Positions 11,439-23,184 are shown, counted from the stretch's first letter. The stretch is 64,000 bases of DNA from Blasia pusilla (GCA_050084515.1 CM114274.1:36270001-36334000), one strand, 5' to 3'. Notes: generated by a model from the sequence alone, not told the origin. A program made the numbers and translations.

Positions 11439-13471
11439 TATCGTGCGCCTACTCTCCTTGAACATTAATCTTGTTTGTTGCGGAAGCGTGCCTTCAGTAG
11501 GTCACGCTCTCAACACTGATCTGCATCCAAACACGCACTCTGGTTAGTCGAGTCTTGGATCAATCAGTGGGCTAACTTTCTGAGTTCTCGTCTCGGACTC
11601 TCGTCAAGCTCAACCTTCCTAGTTTTGCGGTTTACAACACGGGCAAGTCTCGAAAGACTTGGGACAGACTTTCTGGTCGGTTTAGGAACCTGAAACGACA
11701 TTTCGCGCGTGGCGGTTCCAACTCTCCGATGGACATCCAATGAGTTCCTCACCAAGACTCCCACAAAGCGAATCTCAGGTTGGAATCCAAGTGTGGCGTA
11801 CAAAGTCCACTCCCTTGGATCAGGTTTGGGTTTCGAGTTCAAACACCAAACTCCCGTTCCATCCCGTGTGTCGCGCCCCTACTCTCCTTGAACGTCAATC
11901 TTTAATGTTGCGGAAGCGTACGTTCAATAAGACACGATCTCATCGCCGATCTGCACCCAAACACGCACTCTCGTTATTCGGGTCTGGGCCAATCAGCGTT
12001 CCAACCCACCGAGTTCTCAACTCAGAGTCTCATCAAGCTGAACCTTCCTTACTTCCTAGTTTCCAAAACATGGCAAGTCCTTCAAGACTTGGAACAGACT
12101 TCCTGATTAGTCTAGGAACCTAAAACGGCACTTGCGCGAATCCCAATTGTTCAACGGACCTCGTGTGAGTTCCAAATCGAGACCCCAGTAATTGAGTCGC
12201 GGGGTGAAATCCAAGAGGGATGTCTAAAATCGCCTCCACAGACTTGGTTCAGGTTTTCCAACCCAACCCCAAACTCTCGATCCTTCCATGCCCTTGAGCT
12301 GCCCCGTGGCACCCAAAGTGGGGTTCGAGTTCCAAGCACTCTTGGAGACCTTCCCCCTTACTAGTACTTCTGGGGTTCTCCAATAACCCCCCACCTTTGG
12401 AAAAGGAGGGTCGGGCCCTTCATTGTGGCCCTCAACCCGACTCTACTTACAGTCGTTTCCGGGTCGTTTCTCAGCCGCTGCTTATGCGTTTGCAAAGATC
12501 CTTAGTGCGTTTGAACCGGCTTTTCATATTCCTTGTAACGCACCCTTGTTCAATCCAAATGCATCTTGGCGCTAAAAGTTATGGCCATAAATACAGTCAG
12601 AAACTCTCAAACGCTAGTGGCGTCCCAAATCCGGATTCCTTCCTTTGGCAACCCACTTTCTAGACTCAACTCCTTTCAAGTCTTGCTCCGCATTTGGTCC
12701 AGGTTTCTTATTCGCGACCACAATATCTGAAACACGAAGGCTCGCTTGCGTCTCGTCTCTTGTCTCTTCTTCGAGACCACTCCAACGCGCAAACCATCTT
12801 AGCGTGAGCCCGCTAATGTTTCGATGTTCCGTTTTGGCACTCGTTTGGTCATGAGGGTCGCGACACCGTGCCTTTGAGACGCCGTTTGGCGCTCAAAGTG
12901 GGGATTCGAGTTTCAAATCATCTCAAAGAGACTCCTCCATGACTAGTACTTCTGGGGATCTCCGCGGGCCCCCTACATTTAGGGAAATACACCCGGGCCT
13001 CTCCAATTGGCCCTCAACCCGATTGCTCTCACAATGTTTTTTGGCCAATATCTCAGCTTGTACTTATGCGTTTGCTGAGATCTTTGATGCGTTGGAAGCG
13101 TCTCAAGATAATCTCTCTAACACGCCCTTACTTGTCTCAAATGCATCTTGGAGCTCAACGTTATGGTCCTAAACACAGTCAAATTCTCCCAAACGCTAGT
13201 CGTGTTCCAAACTAGCTCTCACCTCTTTGGCAACCAACCTCCCAAGACTCAACTCATCTCAAGTCTTGGCTCGCGTTTGGTCTAGGTTTCCTGGTTGCGA
13301 CCACTAACGCATGAATCGCACAACTCTATTCCGCGGTTCGTCTCTTGGACTTTTCCAAGAGACCTTTCCAAACGCCTCTCCAAAGCGCAAACATCGCAGC
13401 GTGAGTCCACTTGAGTTATGATGTTCCGCTTGGCGCCTATTTGGTGTTATTTGGTTATGAGGGTCGCGACT
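11439..13471 (-). repeat. 3' LTR of the outer chromovirus, split by a solo LTR
   Basis: Matches 28514-29544 once bases 11869-12870 (solo LTR plus one TSD copy) are removed: 1031 bp against about 1031 bp. The terminal TG is mutated to TA here. The strongest match is 12871-13471 against 28945-29544, for example the shared TCTCCAATTGGCCCTCAACC. Confidence 0.9.
11869..12865 (-). mobile_element. nested solo LTR, same chromovirus family
   Basis: A 997-bp unit starts TGTCGCGCCC and ends GGTCGCGACA. It is flanked by the direct repeat CCGTG (11864-11868 and 12866-12870). The other LTR of the host element has an uninterrupted version of this site near 28944. It is homologous to the outer LTR but clearly diverged, so it comes from a different copy or subfamily. 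No internal region remains, so it is a solo LTR. Confidence 0.9.
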
Positions 13472-14160
13472 TAAACCATTCTTAGAAGGTTGATGTCCTC
13501 ATCAACGCAAACCTTATTAATGTTAAGTTTTGGGAAGCCAACCTCTTAATATTCAATCGCGTTCTGGTAGCTAATATGCAATTCCTCTTTTGGCTTAAGT
13601 CTTAGGTTGTCGCTTGCAGCACTTAGAATTATTAGCTTCTTCTCTTTGATGAGCCTAGATCAATTTTGGAGAACTAATCTAAACTATCAAAATAAGCTAA
13701 CTAAGTCTCCAACCTAACACTTCACTCATTATTTGTAAACAACTGCCTGTCTACCTAGCCAACTCATACTTCTTTTGGGTCACTCGTATTCCACTTAGGC
13801 GCGTCACTAAGTTCACTCATGCAACATGAATGAGATCACCACAAACCCTAAGACAGACTAATCTGCCCCGCCGACGTTAGGGCGAGCCCAAATGCTAGTA
13901 CTTCAACATTTGGTCCTGATCTAGATGCCTTATTTGAATACAAGCTCTCACCTCAAATACTCATTGTTTGGCCTCCTTGACTTACATCCTAAGAATATGA
14001 AGAACTACTCATTGCCATGCACTACCAAACTCAATATCACAATCACAAGCATCGAATCTCCAAATCCATGCCTTCTTTATTGCAACAACTAAACATTTCT
14101 AGTTACAACGGGTTATCGGCCCAAGCTTTCCGGTCACAAGTTATGTCCTTTGCTTCACCA
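13472..14160 (-). other. 3' untranslated interior of the outer chromovirus
   Basis: Sequence between the chromodomain frame and the 3' LTR. No coding signal on either strand. The polypurine tract expected next to the LTR is not recognisable, probably through decay. Confidence 0.5.
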
Positions 14161-14904
14161 TGTACTAACGCACGTGCCTATCTTGCATCCATTTGATGTC
14201 ACGCAACGCTTCTTGCGCGTGTTCAAGATCCGCCTCCACAATCCAAGTCGCCTCTTTCACATGGTAGCAATTCCACTTGACCAAGTACTCGTACTTGGTG
14301 GCTCTACGTCTGGAACGCAGAATGGTCTCAACCTCGAACTATGGTTCCTCATTTCTGATGACCGGTTGTGGTCTCAACATCATCCTTCGCTCTGGACGCA
14401 CATTGTCTTGAAGACACTTCTTCAATAATGACACATGGAAAGTCGGGTGAATCTTGAACTCGTTTGGCAGCTCCAATGTGTACACATCCTCAAACGGCTT
14501 TGCCTTGATCACATACGGTCCAACATACTTGGCTGAAAATTTTGCGAACAATTCCTTCGGAAGAGTGAGATTCTTTACACTCAACCACACTTGTTTCCAA
14601 ACTTGGAAACTCACTTGGCGCCGACTTTTGTTAGCATGCTTCACGTAACTTAGTTGAGCCTTGGCAAGACTTTTCCTCCCTCGCTCTTATCGTTCCTGCA
14701 TTTCCACTAACAAACATTCTGCCGTTGCTTGACGAGTGTGTGCCGATGTAGCGCCCTCGAAAGAGCTAAGTCAAGAGGCCCTTCTGGTTCTCTTTGATAT
14801 GTCAGAAGAAACTGAGATTCTCCGGTTGCATAATTCTTAGTCGAGTTGTAACAATACTCAGCCATACTCAGCCACTTGACCCAATCTCTTTGGTCTACAC
14901 TCAC
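14161..14904 (-). pseudogene. integrase C-terminus and chromodomain of the outer chromovirus
   Basis: Frames 14904-14707 and 14644-14339 continue the integrase. The second carries the C-terminal SH3-like segment (KFSAKYVGPYVIKAK, then LPNEFKIHPTFHVSLLKKC). After an in-frame TAG near 14336 the same frame continues into a chromodomain. It reads FEVETILRSRRR, then KYEYLVKWNCY, then EATWIVEADLEHA, ending near 14160. Chromodomains of chromoviruses bind methylated histone tails and steer integration to heterochromatin. The TAG and the frame break near 14650-14700 are inactivating. Confidence 0.85.
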
Positions 14905-17051
14905 ATAATTCCATAAGTATTGTTTACGACCGAGTTTACTTTTTCCGTTTGCCCATCCGTTTGAGGATGGAAGGCCGTACTAAAGCTGAGTTTGGTCCGG
15001 AACCTCCTGAATAGATGTTTCCAAAAGGCACCGGTAAACTTCGGATCTCGATCGGACACAATGCTCCTAGGCAATCCGTGAGCTCGCCACCAACCATCCA
15101 GTAATAGTCGGGAAGTTGTGTAGGCCGTCGCAGACTCTCTCGTCGGCACAAACCTCCCCAACTTGCTAAACCAATCAACTATCACAAGTATAGCGTTGTA
15201 TCCATCAGATTCCGGAAGACTCGTAATGAAATCCATGCTAATTCTTTGCAAGGGTCCCTCCGGGATTGGCAAAGGATGAAGTAAGCCTTGTTTCTTCGCA
15301 TAAGAAACTCTGTTGGTTTGACGGGTCACGTAGGTTTTCACATATTGAGCAACATCTTCCTTCATGTTGGGCCAGAAGAACCTTTTGGCCAAAACAATAA
15401 GAGTGGATTTCTCCCCTTTGTGTCCTGCCAAAGGTCCATCATGACATTCCACAAACACCTTGGTCCGTAGCTTGCCTTGGCCTACATAGATCCTGCTGTG
15501 CTTAAACCTTAGCAAGCCGTGTCTCAAACTCAGATTGGCCACCTTCTCGCCCCACTTTAACTTCCCAAGGTACTCCCTTGCTTGCTCATCCTTCATGTAT
15601 CCTTCACGAATCCTTCTTTCCAGGTCTGTTTCATTAGGGAACATTGCTCTCAACACTTGTGTCGTCGATGGCATACGCTCATCCCTACGACTTAACGCAT
15701 TTGGAATGACATTGTTTTTCCCCGGCTTGTGGATTAGGTCCACATTCGTCAACGCCAAGGTATCATGCCATCGAAGTTTTTTTGGTGTTACGCAATCATG
15801 GGTCTCAAAATACTTGAGTGATATGTTATCGGTGAATACTCGAGTCTTGTGAAGTCCCACATCGTGACGCCACTTCCTCAAGCAGTGAACCACCGTGAAT
15901 AACTCTTTCTCATGAGTGGGCCATCTCCTTTTGGTGTCGCTAAGCTTCTTGCTCTCGTATGCTACAGGTCTTCCTTTTTGCACCAACATTCCTGAAATCG
16001 TGAAATCACTAGCATCCGCGTGCACCTCGAACGGTTGGTCAAACTCCGGCACCTTCAGAACTGGTTCCTGCGAGAGGATCTCTTTGACTCGATTGAACGC
16101 TTTATCCACTTCCTCGGTCCATGTAGTGTTGGAAAACTTTGCGGTCCAATCCGTGAGAGGTTTCACTATTCCTGAAAAGTTCTTCACGTATGTCTGGGAA
16201 AATGGGACCGCTCCGATGAACCTCCTCATCCCCTTCACAGTGGAAGGCGGTTCCCATTCGGCAATTGCGCTTACCTTCTCCATGTCTCGACTCACTCCAT
16301 CTACGCTAACCACATGCCCCAAGAACTTGATCTTCGTCAAACCGAACTCACTCTTATCCACATTCGCATATAGCTTGTTCGCCCTGAGTTTCTCAAACCC
16401 CATTTTCAAATGTCGAGCGTGCTCCTCTAGTGTTTTCGAATAGATGAGTATGTCATCAATGTAGATGATCACAAACTCATCCGTCTCCTATGAAAGATGG
16501 AGTTCATCAAAGTGGTGAACGTTGGAGGCGCATTACAAAGACTGAAAGGCATAAACCACAAACTCGAACGAACCGTATCTCGTTCTACACACAGTCTTCT
16601 CTACATCCGCTTTGGCAATCCGAATATGATAATATCCTGATTTCAGGTCAATCCGGCTGACATACTTGGCACCCAAAAATCGATCAAAGAGGTCATCCAT
16701 CCTTGGGAGAGGATAGTTGTTCCTTACCATCACTTTATTCAGCGGCCAGTAATCAACACAGAGTCTCAACTTCCCATCCTTCTTCTTCACAAAGAGGACG
16801 GGCGCCCCATAAGATGACTTGCTAGTTCGGATGTAACCCCTCTCTAGGAGTTCACCCAACTGTTTCTTCAACTCAGCAAGTTCCTCTTGATTCAACCTAT
16901 ATGGTGCCTTTGAAGGTGGTTGAGATCCGGGTATCACCTCAATCTTATGATCAACCGCCCTATGTGGTGGCATCTCAGTCGGAAGCTCCTTAGTCAACAC
17001 ATCTCCAAATTCTTTCACAACTCCCTTGAAGTTGAGTTCTGATCTTTGCAT
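14901..17051 (-). pseudogene. RT, RNase H and integrase core of the outer chromovirus
   Basis: Frame 17051-16533 holds RT fingers and palm ([18 protein letters not shown], then [15 protein letters not shown]). Frame 16472-14901 resumes at YIDDILIYS, the catalytic box. RNase H follows (FEVHADASDFTISGML, VFTDN, DALSRR) and then the integrase. DDE residues are visible as MDFITSLP, SDRDPKF and DGQTEKVN. The HHCC zinc finger has its histidines (CHDGPLAGHKG) but the last two cysteines are changed: the YVKTYVTRQTN stretch has Tyr and Arg where Cys is expected. A frame break with sequence loss lies between about 16533 and 16473. Confidence 0.9.
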
Positions 17052-17288
17052 CTCGCGCTTGCATCATCCTCTACTTGTCTCATCAAAGAAAGGAATCCTT
17101 CCTCTAACTCGGCCAAACTTGTCCTCGTGATGGTGTTCACCAACTCCATTTTCCTAGAAACCTCACGAACCGATTTGACGTCCGTCCGTTTGCCGTTAAC
17201 CAAGACGCTCAACCTTAAAGGTCTTCACCTTAGTTCCACCTCATACGCATTCAAGAACGTGTTCCCCAAGACTCCGTCGATTCCGTCC
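17015..17288 (-). pseudogene. outer chromovirus protease, 3' part after the insertion point
   Basis: On the minus strand the sequence next to the inner element reads DGIDGVLGNTFLNAYEVELR and runs into the linker before RT. It is the continuation of the protease frame interrupted at 27021. When the inner element and one ATGT copy are removed, the reading passes through ..TVC|D-x-DGIDG, as expected for gypsy proteases. Confidence 0.75.
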
Positions 17289-17292
17289 ATGT

Positions 17293-17660
17293 TGTCATGA
17301 CCATACGGATTATGTCGTAGAGTATAGTGTGGTAGTAGAGGCCATTCCTTATGTAGGACCATAGTGGCTTGGTAGAGATGCGGTTTCATACATAGGGTTG
17401 GGGGTTACTCAGTTGGGGGTGACTTTCTCAATAGGGCCCGCTCTTAGGTTGGAGGATATAAGGTGGAGTGCACTCAAAGAACAGTCAGTTCTTTGAGTTG
17501 AGCCTGTTGCGTTGGGAGTTAGCCTTGGTAGTGAGTAGAGCTCTTGGCTATGGTGTTTCCCGCAAGCTTCAACCTAGATTCTCCCATCGTGGAGTGGGTT
17601 TGGCTCGATTGTATTTGATTCTATACGTGTTTTATGATAGTAGGTCTTTCACGGATTTCA
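17293..17660 (+). repeat. left LTR segment of the methyltransferase element
   Basis: Starts TGTCATGACC, ends GATTTCA, and aligns base for base with 26543-26910. The remaining 106 bp of the LTR are absent on this side. No clear tRNA primer-binding site follows 17660; the next TGG is near 17683 and does not match initiator tRNA-Met. Confidence 0.9.
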
Positions 17661-19087
17661 CTCAAAGAACTGACGTAGATCGATGGTAGCTTCGATTGTA
17701 GATCAGTAGGATCTAGTTAGGGCTAATTGTGTACTCAGCCGTGGATGTTCGTGGCTTGTGGCCTATGTTGGAGGTGTGAATCTGGTACGTGGTTGGTTGA
17801 GAAAGAAGCGCCTTGCTAAGAGCTTTCCAATGCACTTTAGATCGCCGGATTTCGTCAAGGGAGTTGGAAGTTATCAAGGATTGAAGATTCTGGTTTGTGT
17901 TCGACGGTTTTCTGATGTGGAGAGCTTGGAGTGCGGAAGCTCTGTTGAAGTTCATCCAGATCGGGTAAGAGGTTCCTGTTGCTACTTGTATTGTGATCTC
18001 ATGTGAAGCTATCTGCTCAAGTGTGTGGAGCGTGCGGATTTCTGCGTGCATGAAACTTGGCGGAAGCGCTGTCGGATTTGCGATTCTGGAGGTGTATGGA
18101 CAGCAAGTTTGTCTGATTTTTAGCTCGGAGTACAAAGCTCGGTTGTAGCTGATTTTTTGTGGAGAGATAGCTATGGTGGTCAATTGAATTCTGGTTGAAA
18201 CAGATTTGATTTTGGTCACGGATTTGTGAAGTAATTGCTGATCAAAATTTCGCGGACTAGCTAAAGGTCTGGCTATGGTGGACAGCGGATCGGAGGGGCT
18301 GGTTGGTTGGTGACTTGTTCATTGTTGGAGACGCCTGAGGCTTCGTGGTAACTCGTGGTAACTCGGGGCGAGTGGGCGTGAGAGGCGGAGTAAGGAGCAA
18401 GGAGCAAGCAAGCAAGCTTGCTTGCTTGGGCGTGAGGATATTTTTGCAGGATTTGTGATTTGAGTGTTGCATAACTGGTCACCCATCTTTGGGCTATTCT
18501 GCCTGGAGGACGCTTAACTGCTGAGTTCTTAACTATGCCAGTGTACATACTATTGTAGCTCATTTGGTGCTGTTCGGAGATGTGTTAGGCGCTTTATGCA
18601 TCTCAGGTTTTTGGTTGATGTACCTCTAGCGCATAGTACGGTGTAGCCTCTCCATACAGGTGATATTTTCAGGTGCTGCGAGTTCGACTAGCACGTCATC
18701 GACCCGTGGCGGAGTAGCTATTGCGTTAGAATTGTGTGGTGGGTTTTGTGGATTCAGAGGACACCACGTTTGGTGGATTGGGTTACCTTGATTTCCATTT
18801 GCGATTGGAGGGTTGTCGTTGGACTTCCTGTGTTTGGATCCCCTCCATCGTTGCTTCTTGCTTGCGCGCCCATTGTTAGGGTTGACGCTGATTTCCAGAG
18901 AAGTGTTACTCCTGTGTGCTACCGGTAGTGAGGCTAGAGTGATGACCAGTAGACCGTGGGAGGCTTCTTGTGGTGATGACAGGTTAGGTTGCCTACACCC
19001 ATAGCTAGTAGAGCTAGAATAGTATAGCGACATCGACGTCACTTGGTTACTTAGTGGTGGTAATTTGGTGGTGGTGCGGCATCGGCG
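17661..19087 (+). other. 5' leader of the methyltransferase element
   Basis: About 1.4 kb between the left LTR segment and gag. No conserved coding signal. It includes a short ACTGACTTCACTCAAAGAAC-type echo of the LTR sequence right after 17660. Long leaders are usual in large gypsy elements. Confidence 0.5.
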
Positions 19088-20221
19088 TTGGTCATCACGG
19101 AGCTGTCGGGTGGTCTGGTTGGGGACCGTGGTGCGGAAAGTGGTGGTTTCACACGGAGTGGATTTAGGTATCGGCTACCTTTTCCACTTCCGACGGTTGA
19201 TGAAGAGGAGGACGAGGGTGTTCCAAACACCGAGTCTTCTACGTTGTTATCGAGTGTTGCAGCTCCATTGATTTGGGACATGGACGGTGGATATGGGGCC
19301 ATGAAGGGCCCACGACAATACTCGGGTGCAGTGGGCACCATTGCGTTGGAGGACTTCATGCAGAAGTTTGATACGTGGTGTGATATGCAGATGTTACGGA
19401 ACGCCACGTTGTTTACATCCTTCTTGGCTTGGAAGGGGTTGTTTCAGCACTTGGAAGGACCACCCATGGATGATTACCATGAATTTAGGAAGGACCATGT
19501 TGTTGAGATTGAGGCGTGGAGACAATATTGGTCTCCAAGCTATGTGTCTATCACCCATGGTGGTATTGGTAGTAGTGCTCCTACTATGCCAGCCAGCCCG
19601 ACGTTGAGTGGTACGAGTACGAGCCGGAGTGGGGGTACCAGTGGAGGTACTAGTGGGGGTACTAGTGGAGATACTAGTGCCCCACCATCGTTCAACTTGG
19701 TGGCAGAGTTCTTCAAGAGGTTGAAGAAGAACTATCAGGGAGTGAAGACAGAGAAGTTAAGGAGTCTTCATGAATTTGAGCGAAAGACTGGTGAGAGTCT
19801 TCGTGAGGCATACACTCATATGCGACGCTTGATTTCACTTACCCAGGGTGTGATTGAGGCTCAGGCAGTCCAATTTTGGTATGGGATCTTGGACAGAGAT
19901 TTGCGCCGTAGGGTACGTGATGCTACTCTTATGAGTGATGATTCACCCACATTGATCCATGTGTTTGCTCTATCTGAGAAGATTGAGCTTAAAATGGTGA
20001 AGGAGAGAGTGGTGACATCCGATTCAGTAGGGGATACAACTACTACTCGTGTTCAACACCCACCTCACAATCTCGTAGTAGTGGTGGTGGTAGTAGTAGT
20101 GGGAGTCGTGGGGGGTACACACGACCTCAGTCAGGTCCTAGAGGGACACTTGCGCAGAGACCATTGCCTTCATTTGCTGCCCCGCAGCAAGGGACGATCA
20201 TCTTTGGACATGTGGAGGTGA
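19088..20221 (+). CDS. gag of the methyltransferase element
   Basis: The open frame can be read for 377 codons. Start choice is uncertain; an ATG near 19279 (MDGGYGAMKGP) is another option. The capsid region is recognisable: TIALEDFMQKFDTWCDMQ, LFTSFLAWKGLFQHLEGPP, then AEFFKRLKKNYQGVKTEKL and LHEFERKTGESLREAYTHM. This is the Retrotrans_gag arrangement. A Ser/Gly-rich GGTSGGTSGGTS repeat (about 19630-19680) separates two halves. The frame shifts near 20080-20200, before the nucleocapsid part, so Gag is broken. It would form the virus-like particle in the cytoplasm. Confidence 0.8.
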   Translation: MVITELSGGLVGDRGAESGGFTRSGFRYRLPFPLPTVDEEEDEGVPNTESSTLLSSVAAPLIWDMDGGYGAMKGPRQYSGAVGTIALEDFMQKFDTWCDMQMLRNATLFTSFLAWKGLFQHLEGPPMDDYHEFRKDHVVEIEAWRQYWSPSYVSITHGGIGSSAPTMPASPTLSGTSTSRSGGTSGGTSGGTSGDTSAPPSFNLVAEFFKRLKKNYQGVKTEKLRSLHEFERKTGESLREAYTHMRRLISLTQGVIEAQAVQFWYGILDRDLRRRVRDATLMSDDSPTLIHVFALSEKIELKMVKERVVTSDSVGDTTTTRVQHPPHNLVVVVVVVVVGVVGGTHDLSQVLEGHLRRDHCLHLLPRSKGRSSLDMWR

Positions 20222-21092
20222 TCATGTTAGGAAGTTTTGTCCCCAAGAGGATGGGAGACGGACTTTGGAGGATGGGCCTCAGTCGGCCCCAACTCAGTGT
20301 GATCATTGCGGGAGACCAGGTCATCCTCGAGAGCGTTGCTTTGATCTTCATCCAGAGTTGAGATCAGGCCGCGGCCGTGGTGGAGTAGCTCCGAGAGGCC
20401 GAGGTGGTAGAGGGAGTAGGGGTGGTAGAGGTGGACTAGTGGTTGGAGAGCCTACGGTGGCTAACCCTACCACTACGACAGAGTCGACTATGGTCGCCGA
20501 GATTGAGCGATTGGAGCAGAAGTTGGCTACTATGGCTGGTATCCAGCATAGATCAGGTTCCGGAGCAGGGGCTTCCACCTCTTATGGAGGGTTTGATGTC
20601 TCTTATATGGCAAGTGCAGCACAGGTTGAGGCATCAGCTGTAGTTACGAGAGGAGCCACTCGAGCGTCAGAGCCACGTGGTGCTACTGTGGAGTTGGACC
20701 CACAGAGGGGTGAGGCTGGGAGGCAGGCTAGGCTTCCCCAGTCATTCTTGTTGTCTGAAGTGCTTAGGACTCCATCCATGGTTCCTACGCAGCCTAGTGA
20801 GCCGACAGTGGGGACTGAGGCATCTACATTGCGTGTAGTAGACACGGATGCAGCATCCAGTGCAGTATTGCGGATGGCAACTTCAATGTTGGGATCCCCA
20901 TTGTTTTCTGCCACGGAGCTGATGGCTTTAGGAGTTGACTTAGCTCTTGTATTTCAGCTAGCAGCCACGTTGTGTGAACGTGGGGGTGTTACTGCTACAC
21001 GTGTTGAGGTGGATGAGGGTGTTGCGGTGGAGCGACCCTCTATGTCAGGTGTAGCATTGAGTACCACTGCTACTTGGCAGGCGGCAAAGTAG
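20200..21092 (+). pseudogene. nucleocapsid zinc knuckles and linker of the methyltransferase element
   Basis: In the frame running through 20265-21092 two knuckles lie close together. The first is TCGGDHVRKFC near 20213, with its first cysteine lost. The second is the intact C-x2-C-x4-H-x4-C CDHCGRPGHPRERC near 20295. An RG-rich stretch follows (GRGRGGVAPRGRGGRGSRG), then an Ala/Thr-rich linker with VFQLAATLCERGGVT. The frame ends at a TAG at 21090-21092. The relic near 52.9 kb has a sense codon at the matching place, so the TAG is probably a point mutation in an originally continuous Gag-Pro frame. Confidence 0.75.
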
Positions 21093-21101
21093 GCGAAGAA
21101 G

Positions 21102-21960
21102 ATGGATGCATTACCAGCCCGGCCAGCCATTGATCGTGAGAGGCTTACACTTGGTGTATGTATGTTGGACAACCGGAGTGGGAAATTCCGATTGGTGAGT
21201 CCTACAGGACATGTGTATAGACCAGATAGAGTCTTGTTAGACTCTGGTGCCCAACCTTTGATGTTGGGAAAGGCGGCATGTATTGGTTTGGGTATTCGGA
21301 GGTCACAGCTTGAGCCTTGCCCATTCCAGATTCAAACATCACTTGGAGGAGCCAATGATAGGTCTCAATTCATGACACGGGAGAAGTTTTCTGTACAGTT
21401 GAGACCAGATCATGCGACTGATAGCTCCCGATTAGGAGTATCTGCGGTAGTCACATCAGCCGAGTCGTATGATGTACTAGTTGGAGGAGCAGTATTGTAT
21501 CCGATGGGTTTTCAGATGGATTACTGGACTAAGACAACGTCTTATAGACCTGGTTGGCAGTCCGGGGATGGACGTATGAGCCAAGTTCCTGTGAGATTTA
21601 TTTATGGGGCTCGACCAGGAGGGTCTTCCCCAACAGTGTTAGCATCTGTGGCTGGTTTTAGTGGAGTAGTCACTTGGCCAGGAGACTTTTTGGAGGGTAA
21701 TGTTTCTGCTATGGATTCTCCTGCGCATGAGGAGGTCCCTATTTTTGCAGCAGTGGCATCCTCATCGTTAGATGTGCCACTTTGGAGTTCAGGCGGTGCA
21801 CTACGGCAGGAGGCTGCTCGCCTAGTGCAGGAGGCTTGGTGTGAGGATTTTATACCTCACGAGGAAGAGGAGGCCCCACGGCAGACTCCTACTTCTGGTC
21901 CAGTTGGGTTATCCCCTTTGGATACTACACCCATTGTATGGCAGTATCCGCCAGAGGGCA
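21102..21960 (+). CDS. aspartic protease of the methyltransferase element
   Basis: About 45 residues into this frame RVLLDSGAQPLMLGKAA carries the catalytic Asp-Ser-Gly of retropepsins. Flanking strands look normal (TLGVCMLDNRSGKFRLV before; AESYDVLVGGAVL, the second conserved loop, after). Its role is polyprotein maturation. About 130 further residues form an unrecognised linker, and the same frame then enters motif I of the methyltransferase at about 21961. Protease and methyltransferase therefore belong to one polyprotein. Confidence 0.85.
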
Positions 21961-23115
21961 TTTGTGTGTTAGATCTCTTTGGTGGGATTAGCGGTGGTTT
22001 GGTGCGATGTTGCAGCCGGTATTCTGTCTTGGAGATACGTGTATGTGGAGCGAGATGAGACGGCCCAGAGAGTCTCATCCCGACATATTGGTCAATTGAT
22101 GCGGAGATATCCTGAGTTGTTGCCGCCATCAGCTATTCGTGGGTACCAGCGTACTTTACCATCACACATTGCATTGTTGGGGGCGCTGGACCTTGAGAGG
22201 GTTGGTCTTGTGGATTTGGTGATTGCTGGATGGCCATGTCAGGGTCATACACGTGCTGGTCGTGGTGAGGGATTACATGACCCTAGGTCTCTATTTTTTT
22301 GGGAGATGTTACGGGTATTACGACATCTTCAGGTTCATCAGGCACGTGCTCTAGCTTACATTCTGGAGAATGTTCCATTGTTGGGTGACACTCGGACCCA
22401 GATGATGGCGAGTGTTCATGAGGTGCGGTCTTGGATTGGACCAGCGGTGTTGTTGGATGCAGCGTGAGTTGGCTCGCGTGCACATCGTCCACGCTTGTGG
22501 TGGACAAACTTGTTGCCTAGGAAGGTTCTACGTCGAGCATATGATGCAGTGCAACGGGATCCTTGCCTTACAATGGATAGTATCTTGGATATTGGGCGAC
22601 TTTCTCAAGTAGTGAGGGTTATTGATCGGTCACCCATGGCAGTGGTGAACCGTGTGGGCCAACCTAGGATGGCACTACCCACATTTGTGAGTTTTTCCTC
22701 GTCACATGCCTACAGGGAAGGTGGTCCGGGGCTTGTATGGGATTCTCATGTGCGACAGTTGGTGGAGACTAACGCTGATGAGAGAGAGCGTGCAATGGGA
22801 TTTGCTACTGGTGTGACAGTGGTTGCTTCTATTTCTGAGGCTTCACGACGTCATGTGTTGGATCAGGCCATGGACCTGAATTTTTTGACATGGATTTTGA
22901 GTCTTGGTATGGCCGAGCAGCGTCGACTTCGGACTATGTCTGTGGGTCTTCCACCCCTTGTAATGAGCTCGATGGCTACCGGGACGGTAGAGGCATCGGC
23001 TAGGGGCGAGGAGAGTAGTATTTTGCATCCTTGGAGTAAATGGGATGTAATGGCTGGGCATGGGAGTTGGTTGCTCATGCTGGTGGAGGAGTTATTTGCT
23101 CAGATGACGGTGTAG
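21961..23115 (+). pseudogene. C5 cytosine DNA methyltransferase domain inside the retrotransposon
   Basis: Motifs appear in canonical C5-MTase order. Motif I is VLDLFGGISGGL (21970-22005), followed after a frameshift by YVYVERDE (motif II-like). Motif IV is VDLVIAGWPCQGHTRAGRG with catalytic Cys codon 22237-22239. Then LHDPRSLFFWEMLRVLR and motif VI ENV (22366-22374), motif VIII-like AHRPRLWWTN (RPR at 22486-22494), and motif IX-like NADERERAMGFATG (22771-22812). A weak motif X (VLDQAMDLNFLTW) replaces the usual GN-x-V. About 90 residues between VIII and IX would be the target-recognition domain. Length is about 380 codons with no intron and no BAH, UBA or ADD domain. Two lesions are seen: a frameshift near 22000-22030 and an in-frame TGA at 22465-22467. 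It would transfer a methyl group from AdoMet to DNA cytosine. Subfamily not resolved. Confidence 0.85.
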
Positions 23116-23184
23116 CTAAGGGTGTACCATCTTGTGAGGGGGTTGCGTAGCAGCCAATGGCATCGTCCTCTCCCTCTAGTGTGC

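Noticed and set aside
15288-16443. Plus-strand open frames over the outer pol region
   Set aside because: They are antisense to clearly recognisable RT, RNase H and integrase sequence.
21961-23115. Host chromomethylase, MET1 or DRM gene captured by chance between repeats
   Set aside because: No introns, BAH, chromo or UBA domain. The frame continues from the element's protease and runs towards RT, so it is an element domain.
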